Shown here in pieces: positions 1 to 5,778 of a stretch of DNA of 10,642 nt. Made by a program: the position numbers and the translations under genes. The number at the start of each line of letters is the position of its first letter. Position 1 is the stretch's first letter. The notes beneath the pieces are model-generated. The model was given only the letters and a program-made list of their open reading frames with translations. It was not told the DNA's origin and searched no databases. Source of the stretch: Vermiphilus sp. GTDB taxonomy: Bacteria > Ratteibacteria > UBA8468 > B48-G9 > JAFGKM01. Location of the stretch: contig DYKC01000030.1 of NCBI GenBank assembly GCA_020722825.1, positions 1-10,642 on the forward strand, in the 5' to 3' direction.

Positions 1-1
1 G

Positions 2-133
2 GAATGCGCCAACATGGGCTTTGTTTCCGTCACGGATAGGCCACACTATGAACTCATCAAAGCCGCAAGGAAAATCAACCTAAACATCTACAAAATCAGA
101 GGAGGGAAAAGGACAAGTAAAGGAAGAAAATAA
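2..133 (+). CDS. C-terminal end of an unrecognised protein (5' end outside window)
   Basis: A plus-strand frame is open from the window edge to TAA at 131-133 and gives the last 43 residues of a protein. The visible part contains GFVSVTDRPHYELIKAARK and ends in a very basic tail (GGKRTSKGRK). I do not recognise the family. The mix of conserved-looking residues (VTDRPHYELIKAA) and the Shine-Dalgarno placed right after its stop codon suggest a real gene in an operon rather than a chance frame. The basic tail resembles the C-termini of small nucleic-acid-binding proteins, but that is only a composition remark. A longer upstream sequence would settle what it is. Confidence 0.5.
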   Translation, partial: ECANMGFVSVTDRPHYELIKAARKINLNIYKIRGGKRTSKGRK

Positions 134-148
134 GGAGGTTCTGGAGTG
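132..148 (+). promoter_or_regulatory. Orphan ribosome binding site and GTG start of a truncated downstream gene
   Basis: AAGGAGGT at 132-139 overlaps the preceding TAA and stands 6 nt before GTG at 146-148, an ideal translation start. The frame opened by this GTG runs only 50 codons, to TAA at 296-298, and from about codon 6 it lies antisense to a transposase remnant. The simplest reading is that a second gene of this operon once began here and lost its body when the IS element inserted or a deletion followed. The RBS and start are seen directly; the loss is inference. Confidence 0.5.
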
Positions 149-159
149 TCAGTTTGTAA

Positions 160-415
160 CCACATCTTAAATCTAAGACACTTTATCAGTATTTCTTCTT
201 TACCTGTTATCTCAGACTGCCTTTTCTTATACAGACCTGTCCTTCTGTCCTCAGGTCCTCTGAAACCTACATTCAGGTACTGGTTATACCATTTGTAAAA
301 GGTTTTCCTGCTTATTCCAAAGTACCGACAGGTTTTTAGAGATGCATTCTTCCTGTTTTTCTTGTAATAATCTATCCATTTAACCCGTAATTTCCTCTGT
401 TTGGTAAATTATCAT
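160..415 (-). pseudogene. Remnant of an IS transposase: N-terminal helix-turn-helix part only
   Basis: On the minus strand a frame runs from about 408 down to a stop at 90-88. It encodes a typical transposase DNA-binding N-terminus: RKLRVKWIDYY, then CRYFGISRKTFYKWYNQY (helix-turn-helix), then GFRGPEDRR and a basic KKRQSEIT linker. This pattern is that of the HTH leading the DDE integrase domain in IS481/IS3-like transposases. The likely ATG (415-413, MIIYQT) is in a different frame, so a single-base shift near 395-402 breaks the gene; in the HTH frame, stops TGA-TAA lie just upstream at 414-409. Recognisable similarity ends near position 160-165 (LRFK), and no DDE catalytic domain follows before the window's first gene. 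The gene is therefore both frameshifted and truncated. Family assignment rests on motif memory, not a search. Confidence 0.72.
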
Positions 416-454
416 ACCCTTGACATTTATAGACTATTGATGGTACTTTTAATA

Positions 455-489
455 CAGGTTCCTCGCCTCTTGGAAAGGGGATGAACCTG
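455..489. repeat. Inverted repeat CAGGTTC / GAACCTG (7 bp arms)
   Basis: CAGGTTC at 455-461 and GAACCTG at 483-489 are perfect inverted copies separated by 21 nt. Part of the spacer (CCTC near 461-464 with GGGG at 477-480) could extend the stem with a bulge. It sits upstream of the transposase remnant's start. It may be a structural or regulatory part of the old IS element, or chance; there is no T-run, so it is not a convincing terminator. Confidence 0.3.
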
Positions 490-676
490 AGTGTGTATTT
501 GCCTCTCATAAACGCCTGCTTTTTATCAATTTTTTAAATCCTCAAAAAAGAAGGTGATTTATGCAATAAACGACTCTCTTGGCGATTTTTATAAGCATCA
601 AGAGGTTCACCATTTATACCCAATTGTAGATTTCACCTCTGTATTACCAGAAGTAAGCAAAAATTCATTACCCTAT

Positions 677-1396
677 TTAATTCCTGTCCCAGAGAGAATG
701 AGGAGAATTAGCAGTACCTAAATCACCTTCTCCATAAGGATTAGAAACATTATTTATCTTTTTCCAACTGGCATGTCCATCACACCAGGCGATATTAAGA
801 CCTCCTGAATGCCTGATAGCTGGTTGGTCCCAACCGGGAACGGAATAGGAATCAGAACATAGGCAGGAGCCTGCGTGAGGGGCATCTCTGTGGAATGAAT
901 CAATCAATAGTATAATTTCATCTGGTTTGCGAAGTTGGGAAAGTTTAGCAGGAGGAGAATGATAAGTGTGAGGGGTGGTATACATATAACTGGTACCTAT
1001 ATGATTAAAATTATAACCATAACTCACTAGCCTATTTGCATGTTCACCTTGCCAGGAGTGCTGCCTATAGTATTTTTTCTGCTCTGGAGCACTGGGACAG
1101 AAAAAAACATTAGTATTAGGAAGATAACCATTCAGAACCATCATTGTTACCCATCCACCCTTGATCAGGTCGTTGCCAGCACCTATCCCATATGACCAAG
1201 TATAAGGGAAATATTCATTGTAGTCCTGGGTGTACATAATCATTGCCAAACTTATTTGTTTTAAATTGTTTATACATACCCCTGCTCTTGCTTTTTCCCT
1301 TGCTTTTGATAATGCTGGTAACAACATCGCTGCAAGGATAGCGATTATTGCTATCACTACCAACAACTCAATCAGCGTAAACCCTTTCCTTTTCAT
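677..1396 (-). CDS. Type IV pilin-like / pseudopilin protein with H-X9-DG motif
   Basis: This 239-residue protein begins with a class III prepilin signal: basic MKRKG, then the cleavage/methylation site G5|F6 with Glu10 at mature position +5, and a hydrophobic helix of about 20 residues (LLVVIAIIAILAAMLLPAL) followed by KAREKAR. Near the C-terminus His196 and D206-G207 form the H-X9-DG motif (RHSGGLNIAWCDGHASW) of the prepilin-processing-associated family related to DUF1559 proteins. The prepilin peptidase would cut after Gly5, leaving the protein anchored in the inner membrane or assembled into a pseudopilus or secretion apparatus. The globular part has several Cys (C41, C100, C178, C180, C205). 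AAGGAGG lies just upstream of the ATG, and the gene has its own promoter. Such genes often occur as many lone paralogues in PVC-type genomes, so the specific role is unknown. Confidence 0.9.
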   Translation of the reverse strand: MKRKGFTLIELLVVIAIIAILAAMLLPALSKAREKARAGVCINNLKQISLAMIMYTQDYNEYFPYTWSYGIGAGNDLIKGGWVTMMVLNGYLPNTNVFFCPSAPEQKKYYRQHSWQGEHANRLVSYGYNFNHIGTSYMYTTPHTYHSPPAKLSQLRKPDEIILLIDSFHRDAPHAGSCLCSDSYSVPGWDQPAIRHSGGLNIAWCDGHASWKKINNVSNPYGEGDLGTANSPHSLWDRN

Positions 1397-1486
1397 AACT
1401 CCTCCTTTTTTATATTAAACAGACCCGGGGATGCACCCCTATAACAAAACTCCGCCTGATACCTGCCTCTTTTTTACCTTTATTAT

Positions 1487-1515
1487 ATTATACCTCCCAC
1501 AGTTTTTTTTGTCAA
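1487..1515 (-). promoter_or_regulatory. Consensus sigma-70 promoter for the pseudopilin gene
   Basis: Read on the minus strand, TTGACA (1515-1510) and TATAAT (1492-1487) are both perfect hexamers with the ideal 17-nt spacer (1509-1493), which contains an A-run. Transcription would start near 1480 and give a leader of about 84 nt before the ATG at 1396. The leader contains a small GGGG/CCCC hairpin (1427-1439) and ends with AGGAGG at 1406-1401. This promoter separates the pseudopilin from the cmk operon upstream. No experimental support is implied. Confidence 0.8.
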
Positions 1516-1581
1516 GTGTTTGTGGTAAATGGTTATAGAGATTACTACACCATTGTCAGGACTCAGAATTTAAAACTGTGG
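1497..1581. repeat. 10-bp inverted repeat flanking the cmk-pseudopilin intergenic region
   Basis: CCACAGTTTT at 1497-1506 and AAAACTGTGG at 1572-1581 are perfect inverted copies separated by 65 nt. One arm lies in the spacer of the pseudopilin promoter; the other directly abuts the stop codon of cmk. A second, shorter inverted pair (AATGGT 1528-1533, ACCATT 1549-1554) lies inside. It could be an operator pair, a weak read-through barrier after cmk, or coincidence. Confidence 0.3.
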
Positions 1582-2271
1582 TTATTTTTCTGTTTTAGCG
1601 GGTAAATTTTCCACGGGGAGAAGGGAAAGGATTTTATCTACAACCTGGGGTATGGTGAGGTCGGTTGTGTCTATGTAGATAGCATCAGGAAGTTTAATGA
1701 GAGGAGAGATGCTTCTTTGTCTGTCCTTTCTGTCTCTCAGTTCAATCTCTTTTTCTATCTCTTTTATGTTTCCTTCAACTCCCATTTCTTTCAATTGGAG
1801 GTATCTCCTTTTTGCGCGTTCCTTTACTCCCGCGTCAAGGAATACTTTCAACTGCGCGTCAGGGAAAACCTTGCTGCCTATATCTCTGCCTTCCATTACA
1901 ATATTGTGTTTTTTTCTGTATCCTCTCTGCATCTTCCACAAAATCTCCCTTATAGGAAGTATGGAGGCGATAAAATGCGTGGCTTTGCTTACCTCTTCGG
2001 TTCTTATCTCATCAGTCACTATTTTTTTGTCAAGAATCACACCGTATTTATCATCCTTCTGGCAGAGTTCTATTTCTGTTTCCCGTGCCATTTCAATCAG
2101 TTTTTGTTCGTTGGCAAAGGGAAGATGTTCTTTGATGGCCTTAAGTGTGAGGGCACGGTACATTGCTCCTGTGTCTACGTAAAGAAAGCCGAGTTTTGAG
2201 GCAATAATCTTTGCAACCGTGCTTTTGCCGGCACCCGCGGGTCCGTCTATCGCTATGACGAAGTTCTTCAT
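1582..2271 (-). CDS. cmk: Cytidylate kinase (CMP/dCMP kinase)
   Basis: This cytoplasmic NMP kinase transfers phosphate from ATP to CMP or dCMP, giving CDP for RNA, DNA and phospholipid precursors. The 229-residue length is normal for bacterial Cmk. Visible motifs are the Walker A loop GPAGAGKST (10-18), DTGAMYRA (33-40), GRDIG (128-132) in the CMP-binding region, and the lid-type segment RDRKDRQRSISPL (179-191) with its conserved Arg residues. The ATG shares its A with the TGA stop of frr (TGATG), so translation is probably coupled, with GGAAGA a few bases upstream as the RBS. It is the last gene of the minus-strand string. It lies with pyrH two genes earlier, so the cell's two pyrimidine NMP kinases are co-expressed. 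No defect is seen. Confidence 0.96.
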   Translation of the reverse strand: MKNFVIAIDGPAGAGKSTVAKIIASKLGFLYVDTGAMYRALTLKAIKEHLPFANEQKLIEMARETEIELCQKDDKYGVILDKKIVTDEIRTEEVSKATHFIASILPIREILWKMQRGYRKKHNIVMEGRDIGSKVFPDAQLKVFLDAGVKERAKRRYLQLKEMGVEGNIKEIEKEIELRDRKDRQRSISPLIKLPDAIYIDTTDLTIPQVVDKILSLLPVENLPAKTEK

Positions 2272-2828
2272 CAGTCTTCCATAATTTCTTTGGTCTTTTC
2301 CTCAATCTTTTTATCAATCTCTTTTATGGATTTATCTGTTATCTCCTGTATTTCATCTATCCCTTTATACATATCGTCTTCAGATACTGTTTTTTCTTTT
2401 TCCCTTTTTTTTAGTTCTTCGTTGGCTTTCCTGCGAATTTCCCTTATTTCTACCTTGGCTTCCTCACCCATCTTATGTAAAATTTTAACAAGTTCAGTTC
2501 TTCGTTCTTCACTTATAGGTGGTATAGGGATTTTTATCAGGTTTGCATCTGCGATTGGATTGAGTCCCAGATTACTGCTCTGTATGGCCCTGGTTATGTC
2601 CTTGATAAAGTTTTTATCCCATGGCTGTATCACAATCAACTGCGGTTGTGGTACGGTTATGGTAGCTATCTGGTTTACGGGCATTTTTGAACCGTAATAT
2701 TCTACGGTTATTCCTTCAAGGAGTGATAACGATGCCCGTCCTGCTCTGAGATTGCCAACCTCTTTTTTAAAGAAGGTGATAACGCCTTCCATCTTTTTTT
2801 CCACTTCGGCAAATATTTTTGTTTTCAT
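2271..2828 (-). CDS. frr: Ribosome recycling factor
   Basis: RRF works with EF-G to split the post-termination ribosome. I place the start at 2828 because AAAGGAG stands 5 nt before that ATG and the protein is then 185 residues, the usual RRF length. A longer frame from 2849 would add only seven unaligned residues. Family landmarks in order: NLRAGRA (26-32), the domain II strands ITVEYYGSKMPVNQIATI (40-57) and QLIVIQPWDKN (63-73), SNLGLNP (85-91), IPPISEERR (102-110), and the long C-terminal helix VEIREIRRKANEELKK (126-141) with the conserved Arg132 region, then SEDD and EIQEITD. It follows pyrH, the common bacterial pairing, but across a 95-nt gap with hairpins rather than tight packing, so some independent control is possible. 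Confidence 0.97.
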   Translation of the reverse strand: MKTKIFAEVEKKMEGVITFFKKEVGNLRAGRASLSLLEGITVEYYGSKMPVNQIATITVPQPQLIVIQPWDKNFIKDITRAIQSSNLGLNPIADANLIKIPIPPISEERRTELVKILHKMGEEAKVEIREIRRKANEELKKREKEKTVSEDDMYKGIDEIQEITDKSIKEIDKKIEEKTKEIMED

Positions 2829-2854
2829 AATTACTCCTTTACCCCTCACTTTTG

Positions 2855-2898
2855 TAAAGACGGGATTAGGGATTCGGAAAAACCTTTTCCTGTCTTTA
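2855..2898. promoter_or_regulatory. Nested hairpins in the pyrH-frr gap (frr leader)
   Basis: In the 95-nt gap, TAAAGAC (2855-2861) pairs with GTCTTTA (2892-2898). Within that arm pair, GGAAAA (2876-2881) pairs with TTTTCC (2885-2890) over a 3-nt loop. A further AT-rich pair, AATGAT (2909-2914) and ATCATT (2923-2928), lies right at the pyrH stop. The structure ends about 27 nt before the frr start and its RBS. There is no long T-run after it in the transcribed direction, so a simple intrinsic terminator is unlikely; an mRNA processing or stability site or a leader control element fits better. The function is unproven. Confidence 0.4.
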
Positions 2899-2923
2899 TT
2901 TAAGGGTTAATGATTTATTTTTA

Positions 2924-3634
2924 TCATTTAACTATCGTTTTCTTCCCTTTGCCAAGGACTACTTTCTTAAGGTTGCCTTTTTCAAAGAGGTTGAAAACCA
3001 CTATCGGAATATTGTTATCCATACATAGGGATATTGCAGAACCGTCCATTATTTTCAAACGCTTTTGCAGGACTTCAAGGTACGACAGGACATTATATCT
3101 TTTGGCGGACGGATTCAACACAGGGTCGGAAGAGTATATCCCGTCTACTTTTGTTGCTTTAAGAATTACTTCCGCACCTATTTCTATTGCTTTCAGGGCA
3201 GCCGCAGTATCGGTTGTAAAATAAGGATTTCCAGTGCCGCCGACAAAAATAACAATCCTTTTCTTTTCCAGATGCCTCATAGCCCGTCTTCTTATGTACA
3301 TCTCACAAAACTGTTTCATATCAAAGGCACTCTGAACCCTTGTTTCCAGTCCGTTTTTTTCCAGCGCGTTCTGCAGTGCCAGACCATTCATAACCGTTGC
3401 AAGCATACCAATATAGTCTGCTGTAACAGGGTCTATGATTTTTTTGTCCCTGGAACTTCCTCTGTATATATTACCTCCGCCCAGCACAATTCCAATTTCA
3501 CAGTCCATCTTCCAGACTTCTATTATCTCGTCAACTATGGAGAGCAACGAATCAGAGTTTATACCGGAGCCATTTTTACCCTGAAGCGCTTCACCTGACA
3601 ATTTCAGAATAAATCTTTTATAGACAGGTTTCAT
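2924..3634 (-). CDS. pyrH: UMP kinase
   Basis: This hexameric amino-acid-kinase-fold enzyme phosphorylates UMP to UDP and is unrelated in fold to eukaryotic UMP kinase. The 236-residue length is standard. Motifs: KLSGEAL (11-17) and GGGNIYRG (52-59) at the phosphate-binding site, ADYIGMLATVMNGLALQ (72-88), the uridine-binding GGTGNPYFTTDTAA (132-145), and KATKVDGIYSSDP (159-171) at the ATP site. The ATG follows the metG TAA directly with no gap, and GAGGAA inside the end of metG serves as RBS, so the two are probably translated in series. Bacteria often have rpsB-tsf-pyrH-frr. Here the pyrH-frr pair is kept but metG occupies the upstream position. Confidence 0.97.
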   Translation of the reverse strand: MKPVYKRFILKLSGEALQGKNGSGINSDSLLSIVDEIIEVWKMDCEIGIVLGGGNIYRGSSRDKKIIDPVTADYIGMLATVMNGLALQNALEKNGLETRVQSAFDMKQFCEMYIRRRAMRHLEKKRIVIFVGGTGNPYFTTDTAAALKAIEIGAEVILKATKVDGIYSSDPVLNPSAKRYNVLSYLEVLQKRLKIMDGSAISLCMDNNIPIVVFNLFEKGNLKKVVLGKGKKTIVK

Positions 3635-5122
3635 TTATTTCTTCCTCGGGAAAAGTATTTCCCTTTTGGTTGTTTTTAAAACATCAGGTAGTTTTTCTCC
3701 GACAGCCGTAAATCTTTTTTCCAGAGGATTGTCTTGCATACCCAGAATTTTCCATATTTTCACAGAGGTGGATGGAATAAATGGTGCAAGAAGCAGGGCG
3801 GTGTCCTTAATACCGCAAACAACGTTATAGAGTATATGGTTTATGTTATTACAACTTTCTCTCCACGGTGCCCTTTCATCCAGAAATCTGTTCAAGAGAG
3901 AAACAAGTTTCCATATTTCTTCCAGCGCTTCAGAAAAAGAAATTTCCCGCAACTTTTCTTCGTATGTTTTGTATATATTCCGGGTCATTTGCAGCAGTTT
4001 GCTTTCAGATGTAGCGGATTTTATTGTGCCCGAGAGTTTTGTTTCAACAAGATTTACCGTTCGGTTTACCAGATTTCCCAGGTCATTTACCAGGTCGCTG
4101 TTATACCTTTTTTTGAAGGCTTTGTCTGAGTATTCTCCATCTGAGCCGAAGGGAATTTCCCTCAGCAGGAAAAATCTGAAAGCGTCCAGGCCATATTCTC
4201 CGATGAGTTTCTGCGGTGAAACGACATTTCCTTTTGACTTTGAAATTTTGTCTTGACCGATTACCCACCATCCATGAGCAAATATCTTATCCGGGATTGG
4301 CAGGTCCAGTGCCAGCAGGATACTTGGCCATATTATGTCATGAAATCTGATGATGTCTTTTCCTATAAGTTGTACGTCTGCAGGCCAGTATCTGCTAAAA
4401 ATCTCGTCATTATGCAGGTATCCTATACCACTGAGATAATTCAGAAGGGCATCAAACCAGACGTATATGGTGTATTTTTCAGGCGTGGGAGAGGGTATAC
4501 CCCATTCAACGTTTTTCCTTGTTGTACTGATATCACGCAACCCTGTTTTTATGAGGTTCAGAATTTCATTCTTCCTGAAGTCAGGTTTTATCAGATTGCT
4601 GTTTTCAATGTGTTTTTGAAGTGCGCCTGCATATTTAGAAATGCGGAAAAAGTAGGACGGCTCCGATATTTTACTCATCATTCTTTTGCAGTCCGGGCAC
4701 AGCGGGTTGTTTTCATCTTCAGGGATAAAGTAACTCTCACAGTGCACGCAGTAATATCCAGAATATTCACCTTTATAAAGGTCACCTTTTTCCAAAAGTC
4801 TGCTGAAGACCTTTTTCACCACCTCTTTATGAACTTCCTCACTTGTCCGTATAAATCTTGTATACGAAATGTTGAGGTCGTCCCACAGGTTTTTATATGT
4901 TTTGGAGTTTTTGTCAGCAAGTTGTTCTGGAGTTATACCCTGTTTTTTTGCCGCCTCAGATATTTTTTGCCCGTGTTCATCCGTGCCCGTAAGAAAAAAG
5001 ACGTCATAACCTAACATCCTGTAGAACCTTGCCAGGGTATCAGCCGCAATTGTCGTATAGGTGTGTCCAATATGCGGTTCGGCATTTATGTAATATAGTG
5101 GTGTGGTTATATAGAACTTCAT
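3635..5122 (-). CDS. metG: Methionyl-tRNA synthetase, short zinc-type form
   Basis: This class I aminoacyl-tRNA synthetase charges tRNA-Met. The Rossmann core shows HIGH (17-20), the zinc-knuckle insertion with CVHC (125-128) and CPDC (142-145), WFDAL (222-226) and the KMSKS loop as KISKS (292-296), followed by an alpha-helical anticodon-binding region up to the end. At 495 residues it lacks the C-terminal EMAP/Trbp111-like dimerisation domain found in longer MetG proteins, so it is probably monomeric or uses a separate subunit. All four zinc Cys are present in two CxxC pairs. The ATG overlaps the ricT stop as ATGA. Only a weak AAGGG lies upstream, so expression may rely on coupling to ricT. 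Confidence 0.97.
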   Translation of the reverse strand: MKFYITTPLYYINAEPHIGHTYTTIAADTLARFYRMLGYDVFFLTGTDEHGQKISEAAKKQGITPEQLADKNSKTYKNLWDDLNISYTRFIRTSEEVHKEVVKKVFSRLLEKGDLYKGEYSGYYCVHCESYFIPEDENNPLCPDCKRMMSKISEPSYFFRISKYAGALQKHIENSNLIKPDFRKNEILNLIKTGLRDISTTRKNVEWGIPSPTPEKYTIYVWFDALLNYLSGIGYLHNDEIFSRYWPADVQLIGKDIIRFHDIIWPSILLALDLPIPDKIFAHGWWVIGQDKISKSKGNVVSPQKLIGEYGLDAFRFFLLREIPFGSDGEYSDKAFKKRYNSDLVNDLGNLVNRTVNLVETKLSGTIKSATSESKLLQMTRNIYKTYEEKLREISFSEALEEIWKLVSLLNRFLDERAPWRESCNNINHILYNVVCGIKDTALLLAPFIPSTSVKIWKILGMQDNPLEKRFTAVGEKLPDVLKTTKREILFPRKK

Positions 5123-5778
5123 TTTTTTGTTTTCCCTTTTTTATACATATCGTCTTCATACCCGAGACAACAAAGCAGTCTTCCACATTGTCCTGTAATT
5201 TTGTTCATGTCAAGAGGTAATTTCTGGTTTTTTACCATACGCATAGTTATAGAGTCAAATTTTTTCAGAAATTTTGCACAGCACAGGGGATAACCACAGA
5301 TGCCGTAACCTCCTTTTATTTTTGCTTCGTCTCTGAGTCCTATCTGCCGCATCTCAATCCGGCAGTTGAATATCTTTGCAAGCTCCTTTACGAGATTTCT
5401 GAAGTCAATTCTTACTTCCGCCCAGTAATAGAAGGTAATTTTTGTTTTGTCAAAAGAGTATTCGGTATCAATTAATTTCATGGGGAGTTTATAGGCTGTG
5501 ATCTTTTCTTTGCAGATTTTGATATTTTCGGATTTCCTTTCAGTATTGTCTTTAATAACTTCAGCGTCCCTGTCAGTTAATTTTCTTAGAATCCTGCCCG
5601 AGAGTGTTGTAAGTAGTGGCCTGCCTTCATAGATTTTATAAACCTTGCCATAGTCAACAGTCCCTTGTGTTAATTCAACGATGCAGAATTCACCCTTTCT
5701 TATATCAATGTAATGGGGAACCCTGAAGTGTTGTGGTTTTTCTATTTTTCCTATTTCTACTTCTGCGACTTTATCCAT
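5119..5778 (-). CDS. ricT: PSP1-domain protein, RicT (YaaT) family
   Basis: The 219-residue protein has the PSP1 conserved C-terminal domain. It includes IEMRQIGLRDEAK (141-153), GGYGICGYPLCCAKFL (156-171) and KITGQCGRLLCCLGYE (193-208), giving six Cys (161, 166, 167, 198, 203, 204) in two CxxxxCC blocks. In Bacillus subtilis RicT joins RicA and RicF in a [4Fe-4S]-containing complex that affects RNase Y-dependent mRNA maturation; the same Cys pattern here makes cluster binding likely. Proximity to metG is also seen in other bacteria (yaaT and metS are neighbours at some distance in Bacillus). No ricA or ricF is visible in the window. The start at 5778 lies 22 nt inside the upstream gene and has no strong RBS, so translational coupling is likely. 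Exact role in this organism is unknown. Confidence 0.9.
   Translation of the reverse strand: MDKVAEVEIGKIEKPQHFRVPHYIDIRKGEFCIVELTQGTVDYGKVYKIYEGRPLLTTLSGRILRKLTDRDAEVIKDNTERKSENIKICKEKITAYKLPMKLIDTEYSFDKTKITFYYWAEVRIDFRNLVKELAKIFNCRIEMRQIGLRDEAKIKGGYGICGYPLCCAKFLKKFDSITMRMVKNQKLPLDMNKITGQCGRLLCCLGYEDDMYKKGKTKK

Larger units (their letters stand above)
134..676. mobile_element. Degenerate mobile-element region without an intact gene
   Basis: This 540-base stretch between the partial first gene and the pseudopilin gene holds the transposase remnant plus two other minus-strand open pieces. One is a 45-codon frame at 509-372 beginning MRGKYTLRFIPFPRG, which overlaps the transposase start in another frame. 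The other is a 33-codon open stretch at 632-534 (including GINGEPLDAYKNRQESRLLHK) that ends in TAA but has a TGA just upstream and no start. Both look more coding-like than random sequence, yet neither has a recognised family or a strong RBS. They may be further eroded IS pieces. I could not find terminal inverted repeats or a target-site duplication by eye, so the element's boundaries are approximate. Confidence 0.45.

Noticed and set aside
146..298. 50-codon plus-strand frame starting at the GTG with a perfect RBS
   Set aside because: Most of it is antisense to recognisable transposase sequence, so it is read as a start signal running into foreign DNA, not as a gene.
1496..1515. T-run (1503-1510) near an inverted repeat as an intrinsic terminator
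   Set aside because: The T-run is the spacer of a perfect minus-strand promoter, and it would be an A-run in the transcript of the minus-strand genes, so it cannot terminate cmk.
2829..2849. Longer start for frr at 2849
   Set aside because: It adds seven residues not seen in the RRF family and overlaps the RBS that serves ATG 2828.
4253..5014. Long (253-codon) plus-strand open frame opposite metG
   Set aside because: It is fully antisense to a well-conserved metG with intact motifs, its translation is rich in Phe, Val, Cys and Tyr without any domain, and no RBS was seen; it is a shadow frame.
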